From Scandinavium hiltneri (GTDB taxonomy: Bacteria > Pseudomonadota > Gammaproteobacteria > Enterobacterales > Enterobacteriaceae), in the NCBI RefSeq assembly GCF_024764835.1, contig NZ_JALIGE010000069.1, positions 124,001-188,000 on the forward strand: a DNA stretch of 64,000 nt, written 5' to 3'. Positions 18,242 through 27,997 of this stretch are shown piece after piece. The translations under genes were made by a program, and so were the position numbers. Numbering within the stretch: the stretch's first letter is position 1; every line of letters begins with the position of its first letter. The notes under the pieces were generated by a model that did not search any database, was not told the DNA's origin, and was given only the letters and a program-made list of their open reading frames with translations.

Positions 18242-19172
18242 CGAATGCTCCCAGACGTTTCACGAACGCCAGATAGAGGGCGATTAACACAATCGGCACG
18301 ATGGTGAACGCCGCCGCCATTGGCATGTTGCCGATCGCCCCCTGCTGCGCGTACACCATGTTGCCGATGAAATACCCCGGCGGGCCGACCAGCTGCGGCA
18401 CGATGAAATCACCGAGCGTAAGCGAGAAGGTAAAAATCGACCCCGCGGCGATCCCCGGAATCGCCAGCGGTAAAACCACATAACGGAACGTCTGGCGCGG
18501 ATAGGCCCCTAAATCCGCCGATGCCTGTAACAGCGACGGGGGTAAACGCTCAAGCGCGGCCTGAACCGGCAAGATCATGAACGGCAGCCAGATGTAGACG
18601 AACACCAGAAAGCGGCCAAAGCCAGACGTCGACAGCGTGTTGCCGCCGACTGCGGGCAGCAGCAGAAATTCGTTGAGCAGCCCTTCCAGCCCCATGTGAC
18701 CCAGAAACCACTGTGCCACGCCATCTTTCGCCAGCAGCAGCGTCCAGGCGTAGGCTTTGACGATGTAACTCGCCCACATCGGCAGCATCACCGCGATGTA
18801 AAAGAAGGCTTTCCATTTGCCACGGGTGTAGCGCGCCATATACCACGCCATCGGAAACGCCAAAATCGCGCTGGCGATGGTGACGGAAATTGCCATCACC
18901 AGCGTGCGCACGATGATGTCGTAGTTGGCCGGGTTAAACAGTGCTTTAAGATTGGCGAGCGTCAGGTCCGGCGTCACCGACATGGTGAAGTCGTCGAAGG
19001 TGTAGAAACCCTGCCACAGCAAGGTCAGCAGCGAGCCGAGATACACCACGCCGAACCACATCAGCGGCCCGAGCAGCAGCAAAAACAGTGCCAGCGACGG
19101 TTTTCGCCAGAATAAGCCTGACAGCCGACTGGCGCGGTTGGCGGAAGGTAACGGGGCAATGCTCATGGTCAT
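18231..19172 (-). CDS. ydcU: ABC transporter permease YdcU
   Basis: A 313-residue PotB-like permease, equal in length to E. coli YdcU. The ATG at 19172 lies four bases after a strong GGAGG; the open frame extends to 19250 inside ydcT but that part is not homologous. About six helices with the EAA loop QASADLGAYPRQTFRYVVLP. It starts one base after the ydcT stop codon and overlaps ydcV. Confidence 0.94.
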   Translation of the reverse strand: MTMSIAPLPSANRASRLSGLFWRKPSLALFLLLLGPLMWFGVVYLGSLLTLLWQGFYTFDDFTMSVTPDLTLANLKALFNPANYDIIVRTLVMAISVTIASAILAFPMAWYMARYTRGKWKAFFYIAVMLPMWASYIVKAYAWTLLLAKDGVAQWFLGHMGLEGLLNEFLLLPAVGGNTLSTSGFGRFLVFVYIWLPFMILPVQAALERLPPSLLQASADLGAYPRQTFRYVVLPLAIPGIAAGSIFTFSLTLGDFIVPQLVGPPGYFIGNMVYAQQGAIGNMPMAAAFTIVPIVLIALYLAFVKRLGAFDAL

Positions 19173-19173
19173 C

Positions 19174-20187
19174 TCACCTCCCTCCGTCCAGCGGGACCAT
19201 GGCCTCCCTCGACCACGATGCCAGCACGTTCTGGCCCGGTGTCGGGCCATCAGGCACGCTGCCGCCGCTGAAATTGCCCTGACTCACCAGCAGCTTTTCA
19301 CCGCCAGATAACCGAATTTCATAGCGTGTCGCCGCGCCCTGATACTGCACCGCCTGCACCACGCCGTTGACCTGAATATCGCCGCCCGTATCAAGACGAA
19401 TATGCTCCGGGCGCAGCGACCATTGCCCGGTCATGCCGCACAGTTTCAACGTTTGCGCGGAATCAAACACGTTTGAGGTGCCGACGAAACTGGCGACGAA
19501 CGGCGTGCGCGGGCGCAGATACAGCTCGCGCGGTGTGTCGACCTGCTCGATGCGACCATTGTTAAACACCGCCACGCGGTCAGACATCGACAGCGCTTCG
19601 CCCTGGTCGTGGGTGACGAAAATAAAGGTGATACCTAAATCCTGTTGCAGTTTTTTCAGCTCGAACTGCATCTGTTCACGTAGTTTGAGATCCAGCGCGC
19701 CCAGCGGTTCATCAAGCAGCAGCACGCGTGGCTGATTGACCAGCGCCCGGGCAATGGCCACGCGCTGACGCTGGCCACCGGAAAGCTGAGACGGTTTACG
19801 GGTGTGAACAAAACCGAGCGCTACTTTTTCCAGCGCTTCCTGCGCCATCGTGTGACGCTGTTTTTTGCCGATGCCTTTTACCATCAGCCCGTAGGCGACG
19901 TTATCGAGAATCGACATGTGCGGAAACAGTGCGTAGTCCTGGAACACGGTGTTGACGTCGCGCTGCCACGGGGGCAGAACGCTGGCTTCTTTACCGAATA
20001 TTTTGATGGCGCCGCCGGAAAGCTGTTCGAACCCGGCGATCAGCCGCAGGCAAGTGGTTTTGCCGGAGCCTGACGGCCCCAGCATTGAAAAAAACTCCCC
20101 ATCCTCGATGGCGATACTGACGCCATCCACCGCACGAACATCACCGTACAGTCGCGAGACATCCTGAAATTCAACTGCGTACGTCAT
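19174..20187 (-). CDS. ydcT: ABC transporter ATPase YdcT
   Basis: A 337-residue PotA-like ATPase starting MTYAVEF at 20187 (a TTG two codons upstream is the alternative). It shows Walker A GPSGSGKTT, the signature LSGGQRQRVAIARAL, Walker B LLLDEPLGALD, the H-loop VTHDQGEA and a C-terminal TOBE-like domain. It powers YdcUV with the binding protein YdcS, whose gene lies upstream. The 17-base gap between ydcS and ydcT supports one operon. Confidence 0.94.
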   Translation of the reverse strand: MTYAVEFQDVSRLYGDVRAVDGVSIAIEDGEFFSMLGPSGSGKTTCLRLIAGFEQLSGGAIKIFGKEASVLPPWQRDVNTVFQDYALFPHMSILDNVAYGLMVKGIGKKQRHTMAQEALEKVALGFVHTRKPSQLSGGQRQRVAIARALVNQPRVLLLDEPLGALDLKLREQMQFELKKLQQDLGITFIFVTHDQGEALSMSDRVAVFNNGRIEQVDTPRELYLRPRTPFVASFVGTSNVFDSAQTLKLCGMTGQWSLRPEHIRLDTGGDIQVNGVVQAVQYQGAATRYEIRLSGGEKLLVSQGNFSGGSVPDGPTPGQNVLASWSREAMVPLDGGR

Positions 20188-20204
20188 GCTCAAACTCCCG
20201 GGCG

Positions 20205-21350
20205 TTAACGACCACCCATAATGGCGATGTAATCTTGCGTCCAGCGGCTGTAAGGCACGTACTTACCGCCTTCGGCGCCAGGTGTTTTCCAGAAAGCGAT
20301 TTTGTCGAAGAAGGTATAGCCGTTCGTTTCACAGCCTTTTTCGCCGAGCAGCGTGCTGGCTTTACAGCCTTCCGGCACCACTGGCAGCGAGCCGAACCAG
20401 GCGGATACGTCGCCCTGCACTTTTGGCGTCAAGGACCAGTTCATCCATTTGTAGGCACAGACCGGGTGTTTGGCTTCGGCGTGCAACATGGTGGTGTCAG
20501 CCCAGCCGGTGACGCCCTCCTTCGGGAACACGGTCGCAATCGGCTGGTTATCCGCTTTCAGACCGTTAGCCTGATACGGCCAGGAACTCGACGCCACCAC
20601 GCCTTCGTTTTTGAAGTCGCTCATTTGCACGGTCGCATCGTGCCAGTAGCGGTGAATCAACGCGTGCTGATCGCGCAACACTTTCAGCACCGCGGCGTAC
20701 TGGGTTTCGGTAAGCTGATATGGGTCAGAAATGCCGAGCTGCGGCTGGGTGGCCTTCACGAACAGCGCGGCATCAGCGATGTAAATCGGGCCGTCGTAGG
20801 CCTGCACGCGTCCTTTGTTGGTTTTACCGTCCGGCAGATTTTGTTCGACGAACACCACTTTCCAGCTATCCGGCGGCGTCGGGAAAGTGTTGGTGTTGTA
20901 CATCAGCAGGTTTGGGCCCCACTGATACGGCGTGCCGTAAACTTTTCCGTCAACGTTAAACCAGGCGCCTTTTTCCAGGCGCGGATCAAGGGTTTTCCAG
21001 TTAGGAATGAGCGCGGTGTTAATCGGCTGAACGCGTTTACCCATGATCAGACGCAGCGAGGCATCGCCCGACGCGGTGACAAGGTCATAGCCACCTTTGG
21101 CCATCAGGCTGACCATTTCGTCAGAGGTGGCGGCGGTTTTGACGTTTACCGCGCAGCCGGTGTCTTTTTCAAACTGAGTCACCCAGTCGTAGTTTTTATC
21201 GCTCTGGCCGCGTTCGACGTAGCCCGGCCAGGCAATAATATCGAGCCGACCTTCTGCTTTACCCAGCGTGGTCGGTGGTTCGGCGGCGTGTGCTGTCATG
21301 ATAGTCATACCCAGCGCGCACAGGCTGCTGCGGGCAAATTGCTTGCTCAT
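20205..21350 (-). CDS. ydcS: Periplasmic binding protein YdcS
   Basis: A 381-residue protein with a signal peptide (cleavage near AHA-AEPP, residue 22) and the PotD/PotF-type fold (RLDIIAWPGYVERGQ, DLVTASGDASLRL). Same length as E. coli YdcS, which has been reported to bind polyamine-like ligands and to show polyhydroxybutyrate synthase activity. First gene of the ydcSTUV-patD operon. In E. coli the operon is RpoS dependent; I could not verify a promoter here. The 314-base gap upstream (21351-21664) holds a hairpin and no gene. Confidence 0.93.
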   Translation of the reverse strand: MSKQFARSSLCALGMTIMTAHAAEPPTTLGKAEGRLDIIAWPGYVERGQSDKNYDWVTQFEKDTGCAVNVKTAATSDEMVSLMAKGGYDLVTASGDASLRLIMGKRVQPINTALIPNWKTLDPRLEKGAWFNVDGKVYGTPYQWGPNLLMYNTNTFPTPPDSWKVVFVEQNLPDGKTNKGRVQAYDGPIYIADAALFVKATQPQLGISDPYQLTETQYAAVLKVLRDQHALIHRYWHDATVQMSDFKNEGVVASSSWPYQANGLKADNQPIATVFPKEGVTGWADTTMLHAEAKHPVCAYKWMNWSLTPKVQGDVSAWFGSLPVVPEGCKASTLLGEKGCETNGYTFFDKIAFWKTPGAEGGKYVPYSRWTQDYIAIMGGR

Positions 21351-21582
21351 CGTGTTTTACTCCTGTCGGAATTAATCAGGCGGCAGCCGTGCCGTAAAAA
21401 TATGTCCCCTAATAACCGTAGACGGCGGAATGCACGGCGACCTGCCCGCGCCGGGAATTTTCACCAGGTTGTGACAAAGGGCGCATTACGCTGAAAAGTC
21501 AGCGATATATCTGAACTAAATGCAGTATAGACAAGGTGTTAAGGCATGAGGCGAGGTATGCGTATTTCCTATGGCGCGAAAA

Positions 21583-21629
21583 GAAAATAACCCGATGGTT
21601 ATTTATCAAATATTTGTCGGGTTATTTTC
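21583..21629. terminator. Long AT-flanked hairpin after ydcR
   Basis: GAAAATAACCCGA (21583-21595) and TCGGGTTATTTTC (21617-21629) form a perfect 13-bp stem. On the minus strand the 3' arm ends in TTATTTTC, fitting a terminator of ydcR, whose stop codon is at 21665. It is the main structure in the ydcR-ydcS gap. Confidence 0.65.
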
Positions 21630-21664
21630 ATTCCGAGAAAAAGGTATTCAGGAAATAAGAATGG

Positions 21665-23080
21665 CTACTCGTTAAGCATTTCAATAATAAGCTGGCCGAG
21701 TTTTTTTACGCCCTGCTCTTCGCGATCGCTCCAGCCCCAGGCAGTGTTAAAGCGGAAGAACGACGCCCAGCTGTCAGTGGTTGAAAACATCTTGCCCGGC
21801 GCAATGCTGATTTTGTGTGCCAGTGCCCGAGCGCCAAGCTCTCCGGCGTCGAGACCGTCGGGCAGTTCCAGCCATAAAAAGTAGCCGCTGTCATTATGGT
21901 GGATTTTTACTTCGGCGGGTAAATGGCGCAGCAACGCCTGCCACGCCTGATGCTTGCGCTCCGCCAGCTGACGACGCAGACGGCGAAGATGGGCGTCATA
22001 GCGCTTGGTACCGAGATAATCGACCAGCGCCATTTGCATCGGCGAACTGGTCGACAGCGTGCTCATCAGCTGCAAATGCTGGATGCGCTGCGCGTGTTTG
22101 CCCGCCGCCACCCAGCCGATGCGAAAGCCAGGCACCAGGCATTTTGAAAATGAACTGCAGTGCAGCGTCATATCATCGCGATCCCAGGCTTTCGCCGGAA
22201 GCGGTTTATCGCGGCCAAACCACAGTTCGCTGTAGACGTCGTCCTCAATCAGCACCACGTTATGCGCGCTGAGCAGCGCGACCAGCTGCGCTTTTTTCTC
22301 CGGACTTAAGGTGAATCCGAGCGGATTCTGGCTGTTGGTCATCAGCCAACAGGCTTTCACCGGATACTCTTTCAGCGCCTGTTTCAGGGCCGCCATGTCG
22401 ATGCCCTCTTTCACGTCTGACGCCACCGACAGCGCTTTTAAACGCAAGCGTTCCAGCGCCTGGAGCGCGCCATAGAAACAGGGGTTTTCGACGATGACCC
22501 AGTCGCCTGGCTCCGTCACCGCCTGCAGGCTGAGGTTCAACGCCTCGAGGGCACCGGCGGTAATTACAATTTCATCCGGGGAAATGTTCATCCCCTGCAA
22601 CGCATAACGGCGTGCGATGGCGTGACGCAGTTCGGTATTCCCCGGCGGCAGATTTTCAATCACGCTCATGGCGGTGGCGGTTTTGCTCACCTGCGCCAGG
22701 GAACGATTGAGCTGCTGGAGCGGAAACAGTCGCGGATCGGGAAACGCCGAGGCAAACGGCAGCACCGCCGCATCGCGACTGGCCTGCAGAACGCCGAAAA
22801 TATAGGTATTAATGTCCACCGCTTCATCGCGCATTACCTGTGCAGGCGGCGTGGCTTTCAGCTGTTTCACCGGACGCGGCGCGACGTAATAACCGGACTG
22901 CGGTCGGGCAATGATTCGGCCCTGACTTTCCAGCAGTTGATAAGCATGACCGACCGTCATAAAGCTCATGCCGCTGATGGTGACCTGCTCGCGCAGGGAC
23001 GGCAGACGATCGCCCGGTTGCCATACGCCAAGGCCAATCTGTTCGGTTATTTGCTGCGCCAGGCGCTGGTATTTTTTCAT
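21665..23080 (-). CDS. ydcR: MocR-type regulator/aminotransferase-like YdcR
   Basis: A 471-residue protein with an N-terminal GntR winged helix (about 1-70, YQRLAQQITEQIGLGVWQPG) and a fold-type I aminotransferase domain with the PLP lysine in SSFSKCLVPGFRIGW. It closely matches E. coli YdcR (468 residues). The start at 23080 (MKKYQRL) matches that protein; the frame extends to 23125. MocR proteins usually control PLP, GABA or polyamine-linked genes, so the neighbouring ydcSTUV-patD operon is the likely target, as in E. coli order. Confidence 0.93.
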   Translation of the reverse strand: MKKYQRLAQQITEQIGLGVWQPGDRLPSLREQVTISGMSFMTVGHAYQLLESQGRIIARPQSGYYVAPRPVKQLKATPPAQVMRDEAVDINTYIFGVLQASRDAAVLPFASAFPDPRLFPLQQLNRSLAQVSKTATAMSVIENLPPGNTELRHAIARRYALQGMNISPDEIVITAGALEALNLSLQAVTEPGDWVIVENPCFYGALQALERLRLKALSVASDVKEGIDMAALKQALKEYPVKACWLMTNSQNPLGFTLSPEKKAQLVALLSAHNVVLIEDDVYSELWFGRDKPLPAKAWDRDDMTLHCSSFSKCLVPGFRIGWVAAGKHAQRIQHLQLMSTLSTSSPMQMALVDYLGTKRYDAHLRRLRRQLAERKHQAWQALLRHLPAEVKIHHNDSGYFLWLELPDGLDAGELGARALAHKISIAPGKMFSTTDSWASFFRFNTAWGWSDREEQGVKKLGQLIIEMLNE

Positions 23081-23229
23081 TGTCGATTTCGCCGCCAGTT
23101 TCATAACAGTAACAAAAAATATCATGATTTACGTAACTGTTATAGATAAATAAGCCTCGACTGTTTCTGCTACTCCAGAGCCGTAATCCTTACCATGACT
23201 GCGATCGCTGTTTTATGTCGAGGTTGTCC

Positions 23230-24627
23230 ATGTTTGGTCTTGATGCTTTCCACCTGGCGCGGATTCAGTTCGCGTTCACCGTCTCTTTTCACATTATCTT
23301 TCCGGCCATTACCATCGGGCTTGCCAGCTATCTGGCGGTACTTGAAGGGTTGTGGCTGAAAACCAAAAAACCGATCTGGCGCTCACTGTGGGCATTCTGG
23401 TCGAAAATTTTCGCCGTTAACTTTGGCATGGGCGTGGTTTCCGGGCTGGTGATGGCCTATCAGTTCGGCACCAACTGGAGCGGATTCTCGCAGTTCGCGG
23501 GCAGCATTACCGGCCCGCTGCTGACCTACGAAGTGCTGACTGCCTTCTTCCTCGAAGCCGGTTTTCTCGGCGTGATGCTGTTCGGCTGGAATAAAGTCGG
23601 CCCGGGCCTGCACTTTTTCGCCACCTGCATGGTGGCGCTGGGCACGTTGATGTCGACGTTTTGGATCCTGGCGTCGAACAGCTGGATGCAAACCCCACAG
23701 GGCTTTGAAATCGTCAATGGCCAGGTGGTGCCGGTCGACTGGTTCGCGGTGGTGTTTAACCCGTCGTTCCCGTATCGCCTGCTGCACATGACCATTGCGG
23801 CGTTTCTCAGCAGTGCGCTGTTCGTCGGCGCATCTGCCGCCTGGCATTTGCTGAAAGGTAATAACACGCCCGCTATTCGCGCGATGTTTTCCATGGCGCT
23901 GTGGATGACGCTGATTGTCGCGCCGATTCAGGCGATGGTTGGCGATATGCACGGCCTGAATACGTTGAAGCATCAGCCGGCGAAAATCGCCGCCATCGAA
24001 GGACACTGGGAAAATGTGCCGGGTGAACCGACGCCGCTGCTGATTTTCGGCTGGCCCGATATGCAACAGGAACGCACCCGCTACGGCCTGGAAATCCCGG
24101 CGCTCGGCAGCCTGATCCTGACGCACAGTCTCGATAAACAGGTCCCGGCGCTGAAAGAGTTTGCCAAAGAAGACAGGCCCAATTCGACCATCGTGTTCTG
24201 GTCATTCCGCGTGATGGCCGGGCTCGGGGTGCTGATGCTGCTGCTCGGCGGGCTGTCGCTGTGGTTGCGTAAAGGCAAACGCCTGTATACCAGCAAGCCG
24301 TTCCTGCGGTTTGCGCTGTGGATGGGGCCGTCCGGGCTGATTGCGATTCTGGCAGGCTGGGTGACGACCGAAGTTGGCCGTCAGCCATGGGTGGTGTACG
24401 GCCTGCAACGCACCAAAGACGCGGTCTCGGCGCACGGTGATTTGCATATGAGCGTTAGCCTGCTGGCGTTCTTTATCGTCTATTCGTCGGTATTTGGTGT
24501 GGGCTACAGCTACATGATTCGGCTGATCCGCAAAGGGCCGAAAGTCTGGGAGCCCGACTCCCACGGCACACCGGCTCGCCCACTTTCTGCTGCAATCGAC
24601 GGTTATCAACATAAGGAGACCCGCTAA
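23230..24627 (+). CDS. cioA: Cyanide-insensitive-type bd oxidase subunit I (CioA-like)
   Basis: A 465-residue membrane quinol oxidase subunit I. It carries the heme-ligand segments (FHLARIQFAFTVSFHIIFPA; later MHG- and W-rich helices), GRQPWVVYGLQRTKDAVS, and a short Q loop compared with E. coli CydA (522 residues), as in CioA. The ATG at 23230 is preferred over 23215 because CGAGG precedes it by six bases. It overlaps the next gene by one base and is divergent from ydcR. It reduces O2 to water at the inner membrane. Confidence 0.88.
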   Translation: MFGLDAFHLARIQFAFTVSFHIIFPAITIGLASYLAVLEGLWLKTKKPIWRSLWAFWSKIFAVNFGMGVVSGLVMAYQFGTNWSGFSQFAGSITGPLLTYEVLTAFFLEAGFLGVMLFGWNKVGPGLHFFATCMVALGTLMSTFWILASNSWMQTPQGFEIVNGQVVPVDWFAVVFNPSFPYRLLHMTIAAFLSSALFVGASAAWHLLKGNNTPAIRAMFSMALWMTLIVAPIQAMVGDMHGLNTLKHQPAKIAAIEGHWENVPGEPTPLLIFGWPDMQQERTRYGLEIPALGSLILTHSLDKQVPALKEFAKEDRPNSTIVFWSFRVMAGLGVLMLLLGGLSLWLRKGKRLYTSKPFLRFALWMGPSGLIAILAGWVTTEVGRQPWVVYGLQRTKDAVSAHGDLHMSVSLLAFFIVYSSVFGVGYSYMIRLIRKGPKVWEPDSHGTPARPLSAAIDGYQHKETR

Positions 24628-25637
24628 TGGGCATCGACTTATCGGTTATCTGGTTTGTGATCATCGTTTTCGCCACCCTGATGTATATCGTGATGGACGG
24701 CTTTGATTTGGGCATCGGCATTCTGTTTCCGTTCGTGCGCGGTATCGACGAGCGCGACGTGATGGTCAACAGCGTCGCCCCGGTGTGGGACGGGAACGAA
24801 ACCTGGCTGGTGCTCGGCGGTGCTGCGTTGTTCGGCGCATTTCCGCTGGCCTATGCGGTTATCATTGACGCCTTAACCATCCCGCTGACGTTAATGCTGA
24901 TCGGCCTTATTTTTCGCGGCGTGGCCTTTGAATTTCGCTTCAACGCCACGCCCTCACATCGCCCGTTCTGGGACCGCGCTTTTCTGGGCGGCTCGATTCT
25001 CGCCACGTTCTGTCAGGGTGTGGTGGTTGGCGCGGTGCTGAACGGTTTTCCCGTTCACAACCGGGCGTTTGCCGGAGGCGCGTTCGACTGGCTGACACCG
25101 TTCACCCTGTTCTGTGGCGTCGGTCTGGTGGTGGCTTATGCCCTGCTCGGCGCGACGTGGCTAGTGATGAAAAGTGAGTCTCCACTACAGGGCAAGATGC
25201 GGCGCGTTTCGCAGGGATTAACGCTGACGATGCTGGCGGTGATAGCCGTTATCAGCCTGTGGACGCCGCTGGCGCACCCGGCCATTGCCGATCGCTGGTT
25301 CAGCCTGCCGAACCTGTGGTATCTGCTGCCGGTGCCGGGTCTGACGCTGATTGTGGCCTTTGGGCTATGGCGTACACTTGGGAACCTGGCGTGTCATGCT
25401 GCGCCGTTTTTACTGACGCTGGGGCTGATTTTCTTAGGCTTTAGCGGGTTGGGTGTCAGTATCTGGCCGAATCTTATTCCGCCGGATATCAGCCTGTGGC
25501 AAGCCGCTGCGCCGCCGCAAAGTCAGGGCTTCATGCTGGTTGGTGCCCTGATTATCATCCCGATAATCCTGGTGTATACCTTCTGGAGTTATTACGTGTT
25601 TCGCGGAAAAGTGCAGACTGGCGAGGGGTATCACTGA
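24627..25637 (+). CDS. cioB: bd oxidase subunit II (CioB/CydB-like)
   Basis: A 336-residue subunit II with about eight or nine hydrophobic helices and the family signatures YIVMDGFDLGIGILFPF and WDGNETWLVLGGAALFGAFP. Its ATG shares a base with the cioA stop (TAATG), and its stop overlaps the start of the small third gene, so the three are translationally coupled. It completes the oxidase heterodimer. Confidence 0.9.
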   Translation: MGIDLSVIWFVIIVFATLMYIVMDGFDLGIGILFPFVRGIDERDVMVNSVAPVWDGNETWLVLGGAALFGAFPLAYAVIIDALTIPLTLMLIGLIFRGVAFEFRFNATPSHRPFWDRAFLGGSILATFCQGVVVGAVLNGFPVHNRAFAGGAFDWLTPFTLFCGVGLVVAYALLGATWLVMKSESPLQGKMRRVSQGLTLTMLAVIAVISLWTPLAHPAIADRWFSLPNLWYLLPVPGLTLIVAFGLWRTLGNLACHAAPFLLTLGLIFLGFSGLGVSIWPNLIPPDISLWQAAAPPQSQGFMLVGALIIIPIILVYTFWSYYVFRGKVQTGEGYH

Positions 25638-25762
25638 TGCAACAACCCTTGTACAAACAGCTGTTCTGGATGGTGATTTTGTGGGGCGGCAGCATACTGG
25701 CGCTGGCAGCCGTAGGAATGTTTTTCCGACTGCTGATGAGTGCGGCGGGTTTTAAATCCTGA
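25637..25762 (+). CDS. DUF2474 small subunit of the Cio-type oxidase
   Basis: A 41-residue single-helix protein (MQQPLYKQLFWMVILWGGSI ... SAAGFKS) overlapping the cioB stop codon as TGATG. Small DUF2474 proteins follow CioAB genes in many proteobacteria and take the place of CydX. The family call rests on length, position and one transmembrane helix with a conserved W-W pattern. Confidence 0.78.
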   Translation: MQQPLYKQLFWMVILWGGSILALAAVGMFFRLLMSAAGFKS

Positions 25763-25767
25763 ATATA

Positions 25768-25802
25768 TTGCCCGGCGGCGCTTGCGCTTGCCGGGCCTAC
25801 AG
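25768..25802. repeat. REP element
   Basis: GCCCGGCGGCGC and GCGCTTGCCGGGC form a REP hairpin, followed by CCTACAG. It lies between the converging cio operon and rlhA. Confidence 0.85.
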
Positions 25803-25832
25803 AATCTGTAGCAAATGTGTTGCCTGTTGGCG

Positions 25833-27794
25833 CTAGCCTTTGCGTTTCGGCAAGGTCTTCATCAATTCATCCGGACTGACCGATGCCACAATGCTGCCCG
25901 GGTGCGGCATCTTGAAGATGTGATTTTTCATTTTGCCGATGACGTGCATTTCGCACGGACGGCAGTCAAATTTCAGGGTCAGCACTTCGTCGCCGTTGAT
26001 CAGCTGCATCGGCGTGGCTTTCCAGCTCTTGATGTTGCCTTTCGCCTGTTTCGGACACAGGTTAAACGCAAAACGCAGGCAGTGCTTGGTGATCATCACC
26101 GGTACATCGCCCTTCTCTTCATGTGCTTCATAGGCCGCGTCAATCAACTGCACGCCATAGCGATGATAAAACTCACGCGCCTTATGGTTGTAAACGTTGC
26201 TTAAGAACGACAGATGCGTTTCCGGGTACACCGGCGCAGGCGTAGAAACGGCTTTGCGGCTACCGCGCTGATACGCTGCCAGACGCGCAACGTCGAGCAT
26301 TTCAACCGTTTCACGACGCAGCTGGTTCAGCAGGCTGTTGGGCACAAACAGCGCGCCAGGTAGATTCACCTGCACGTCGCGCGGGTAGTAAATGGTCTGA
26401 CCGAGTTTCGCCACGCCGTCCTGTAAATTGCTCATCGCTTTTTCGGCATTTGACGCTTCTTCAAAATTGCCGTCCAGCGTATGGGTCACGGTCACGCCGT
26501 CTTCGCTGGTCAGCGTCAGGATCAGCTGTTCCTGCCAGCCGCCCATTTCGATATCCACCGCAATGCGGCGCTCGCTGGAGGTTTTGGTCAATGCCTGAGA
26601 CCAGTTATGGTCGAGGTTACGGTTAAGTGCGGCATTCGGACGCGCTTTGTACAGATCCGCTGGCATTTCGTTCGGCCACACGCGATAACGATTTTCGCCG
26701 ATTTTCTCCACCATATTGGCGCGGAAACCGACTATTTCACGTTTGATCATCACATTCAGGCCGTCGCCGTTCGCCAGCGGTTCGGTCACCTGGACGTCGA
26801 GGCTTTCTTTGCTGACCTTCAGCACTTCGCCTACCGGCAAGCCGATAAACTTCGGAGAGTCGAACGCACCGATGTCGCCTTTACGCGCATTCACGAAATA
26901 GTCGGTGCTGCCGCGATGGAAGGTTTTGTCAGTCGATGGAATGAAGAAATGCTCGGTGCGCCCGGCGGAAGCACGCGCCAGGTCGCCACGATCTTCGATG
27001 ATCGCATCCAGCATTTGGCGATAGTGCGCGGTGATGTTCTTCACATAGCTCATATCTTTGTAGCGCCCTTCAATCTTGAAGGAGCGCACGCCCGCGTCGA
27101 TAAGCGCAGCCAGGTTGGCGGTCTGGTCGTTGTCTTTCATCGACAGCAGGTGTTTATCGTACGCCACCACGCGGCCCTGATCGTCTTTCAGGGTGTACGG
27201 CAGACGGCACGCCTGGGAGCAGTCGCCACGGTTAGCGCTGCGCCCGGTATGGGCGTGAGAAATGTTGCACTGGCCGGAATACGCTACGCACAGCGCGCCG
27301 TGAATGAAGAATTCGATGTTGGCGTCGGTGGCGTCGTGAATGGCTTTGATTTGCTGCAAGTCCAGCTCACGCGCCAGCACGATTTGGCTGAAGCCAACGT
27401 CAGACAGGAATTTAGCTTTCTCGACGCTGCGAATGTCGCACTGGGTGCTGGCGTGCAGTTCAATCGGCGGGATATCGAGTTGCATAACGCCCATGTCCTG
27501 CACAATCAGCGCATCCACGCCGGTCTGATACAGGTCGGTAATCAGCTTTTGCGCAGGCTCCAGCTCATCATCATGAAGAATGGTGTTCAGCGTCACGAAT
27601 ATTTTTGCGCCATAGCGATGGGCAAACGGCACCAGCTCGGCGATGTCGCTCAGGCTGTTGCTGGCATTGTGACGGGCACCAAAGCCGGGGCCGCCGATGT
27701 ACACCGCATCCGCACCGTGAAGAATCGCTTCACGGGCAATGCTGGCGTCACGGGCCGGGCTCAGGAGTTCAAGATGATGGTTTTGCAGGCGCAT
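25833..27794 (-). CDS. rlhA: 23S rRNA 5-hydroxycytidine C2501 synthase RlhA (U32 family)
   Basis: A 653-residue U32-family protein, the same length as E. coli RlhA (YdcP). It contains ELLSPARDASIAREAILHGA, the U32 signature EFFIHGALCVAYSGQC, and a C-terminal cysteine set (HCLRFAFNLCPKQ, CRPCEMHVIGK). It hydroxylates C2501 of 23S rRNA using prephenate-derived chemistry. The ATG at 27794 (MRLQNHH) gives the family length; 27815 is a longer option. It lies downstream of ydcN on the same strand, with a 211-base gap. Confidence 0.94.
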   Translation of the reverse strand: MRLQNHHLELLSPARDASIAREAILHGADAVYIGGPGFGARHNASNSLSDIAELVPFAHRYGAKIFVTLNTILHDDELEPAQKLITDLYQTGVDALIVQDMGVMQLDIPPIELHASTQCDIRSVEKAKFLSDVGFSQIVLARELDLQQIKAIHDATDANIEFFIHGALCVAYSGQCNISHAHTGRSANRGDCSQACRLPYTLKDDQGRVVAYDKHLLSMKDNDQTANLAALIDAGVRSFKIEGRYKDMSYVKNITAHYRQMLDAIIEDRGDLARASAGRTEHFFIPSTDKTFHRGSTDYFVNARKGDIGAFDSPKFIGLPVGEVLKVSKESLDVQVTEPLANGDGLNVMIKREIVGFRANMVEKIGENRYRVWPNEMPADLYKARPNAALNRNLDHNWSQALTKTSSERRIAVDIEMGGWQEQLILTLTSEDGVTVTHTLDGNFEEASNAEKAMSNLQDGVAKLGQTIYYPRDVQVNLPGALFVPNSLLNQLRRETVEMLDVARLAAYQRGSRKAVSTPAPVYPETHLSFLSNVYNHKAREFYHRYGVQLIDAAYEAHEEKGDVPVMITKHCLRFAFNLCPKQAKGNIKSWKATPMQLINGDEVLTLKFDCRPCEMHVIGKMKNHIFKMPHPGSIVASVSPDELMKTLPKRKG

Positions 27795-27997
27795 CGTTAT
27801 TATCCGTTGGGTCAAAATGGCGGCTATTGTAGTCAGAAGTGAGGCGCGGCGAAATCATTTTCCACGCCATAAGAATGGCCTTTTTCCAGATACTGGCAAA
27901 GCATTGAAGAAATTACTATTTCCGGGCGCAGCGGCGGCGACGTACAGTGGCTGCGTATTCCGGATTTTTCCTCGTCACGTTGTGAACTGTTATTTTT

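Noticed and set aside
20235..21494. A 419-codon plus-strand open frame opposite ydcS
   Set aside because: Antisense shadow of ydcS; rich in Arg, His and Phe, no family motif, no ribosome-binding site.
25968..27842. Long plus-strand open frames opposite rlhA (up to 453 codons)
   Set aside because: They are antisense shadows of a high-GC gene with strong codon bias; composition (many His, Gln, Arg) is typical of such shadows, and rlhA is a clear homologue.
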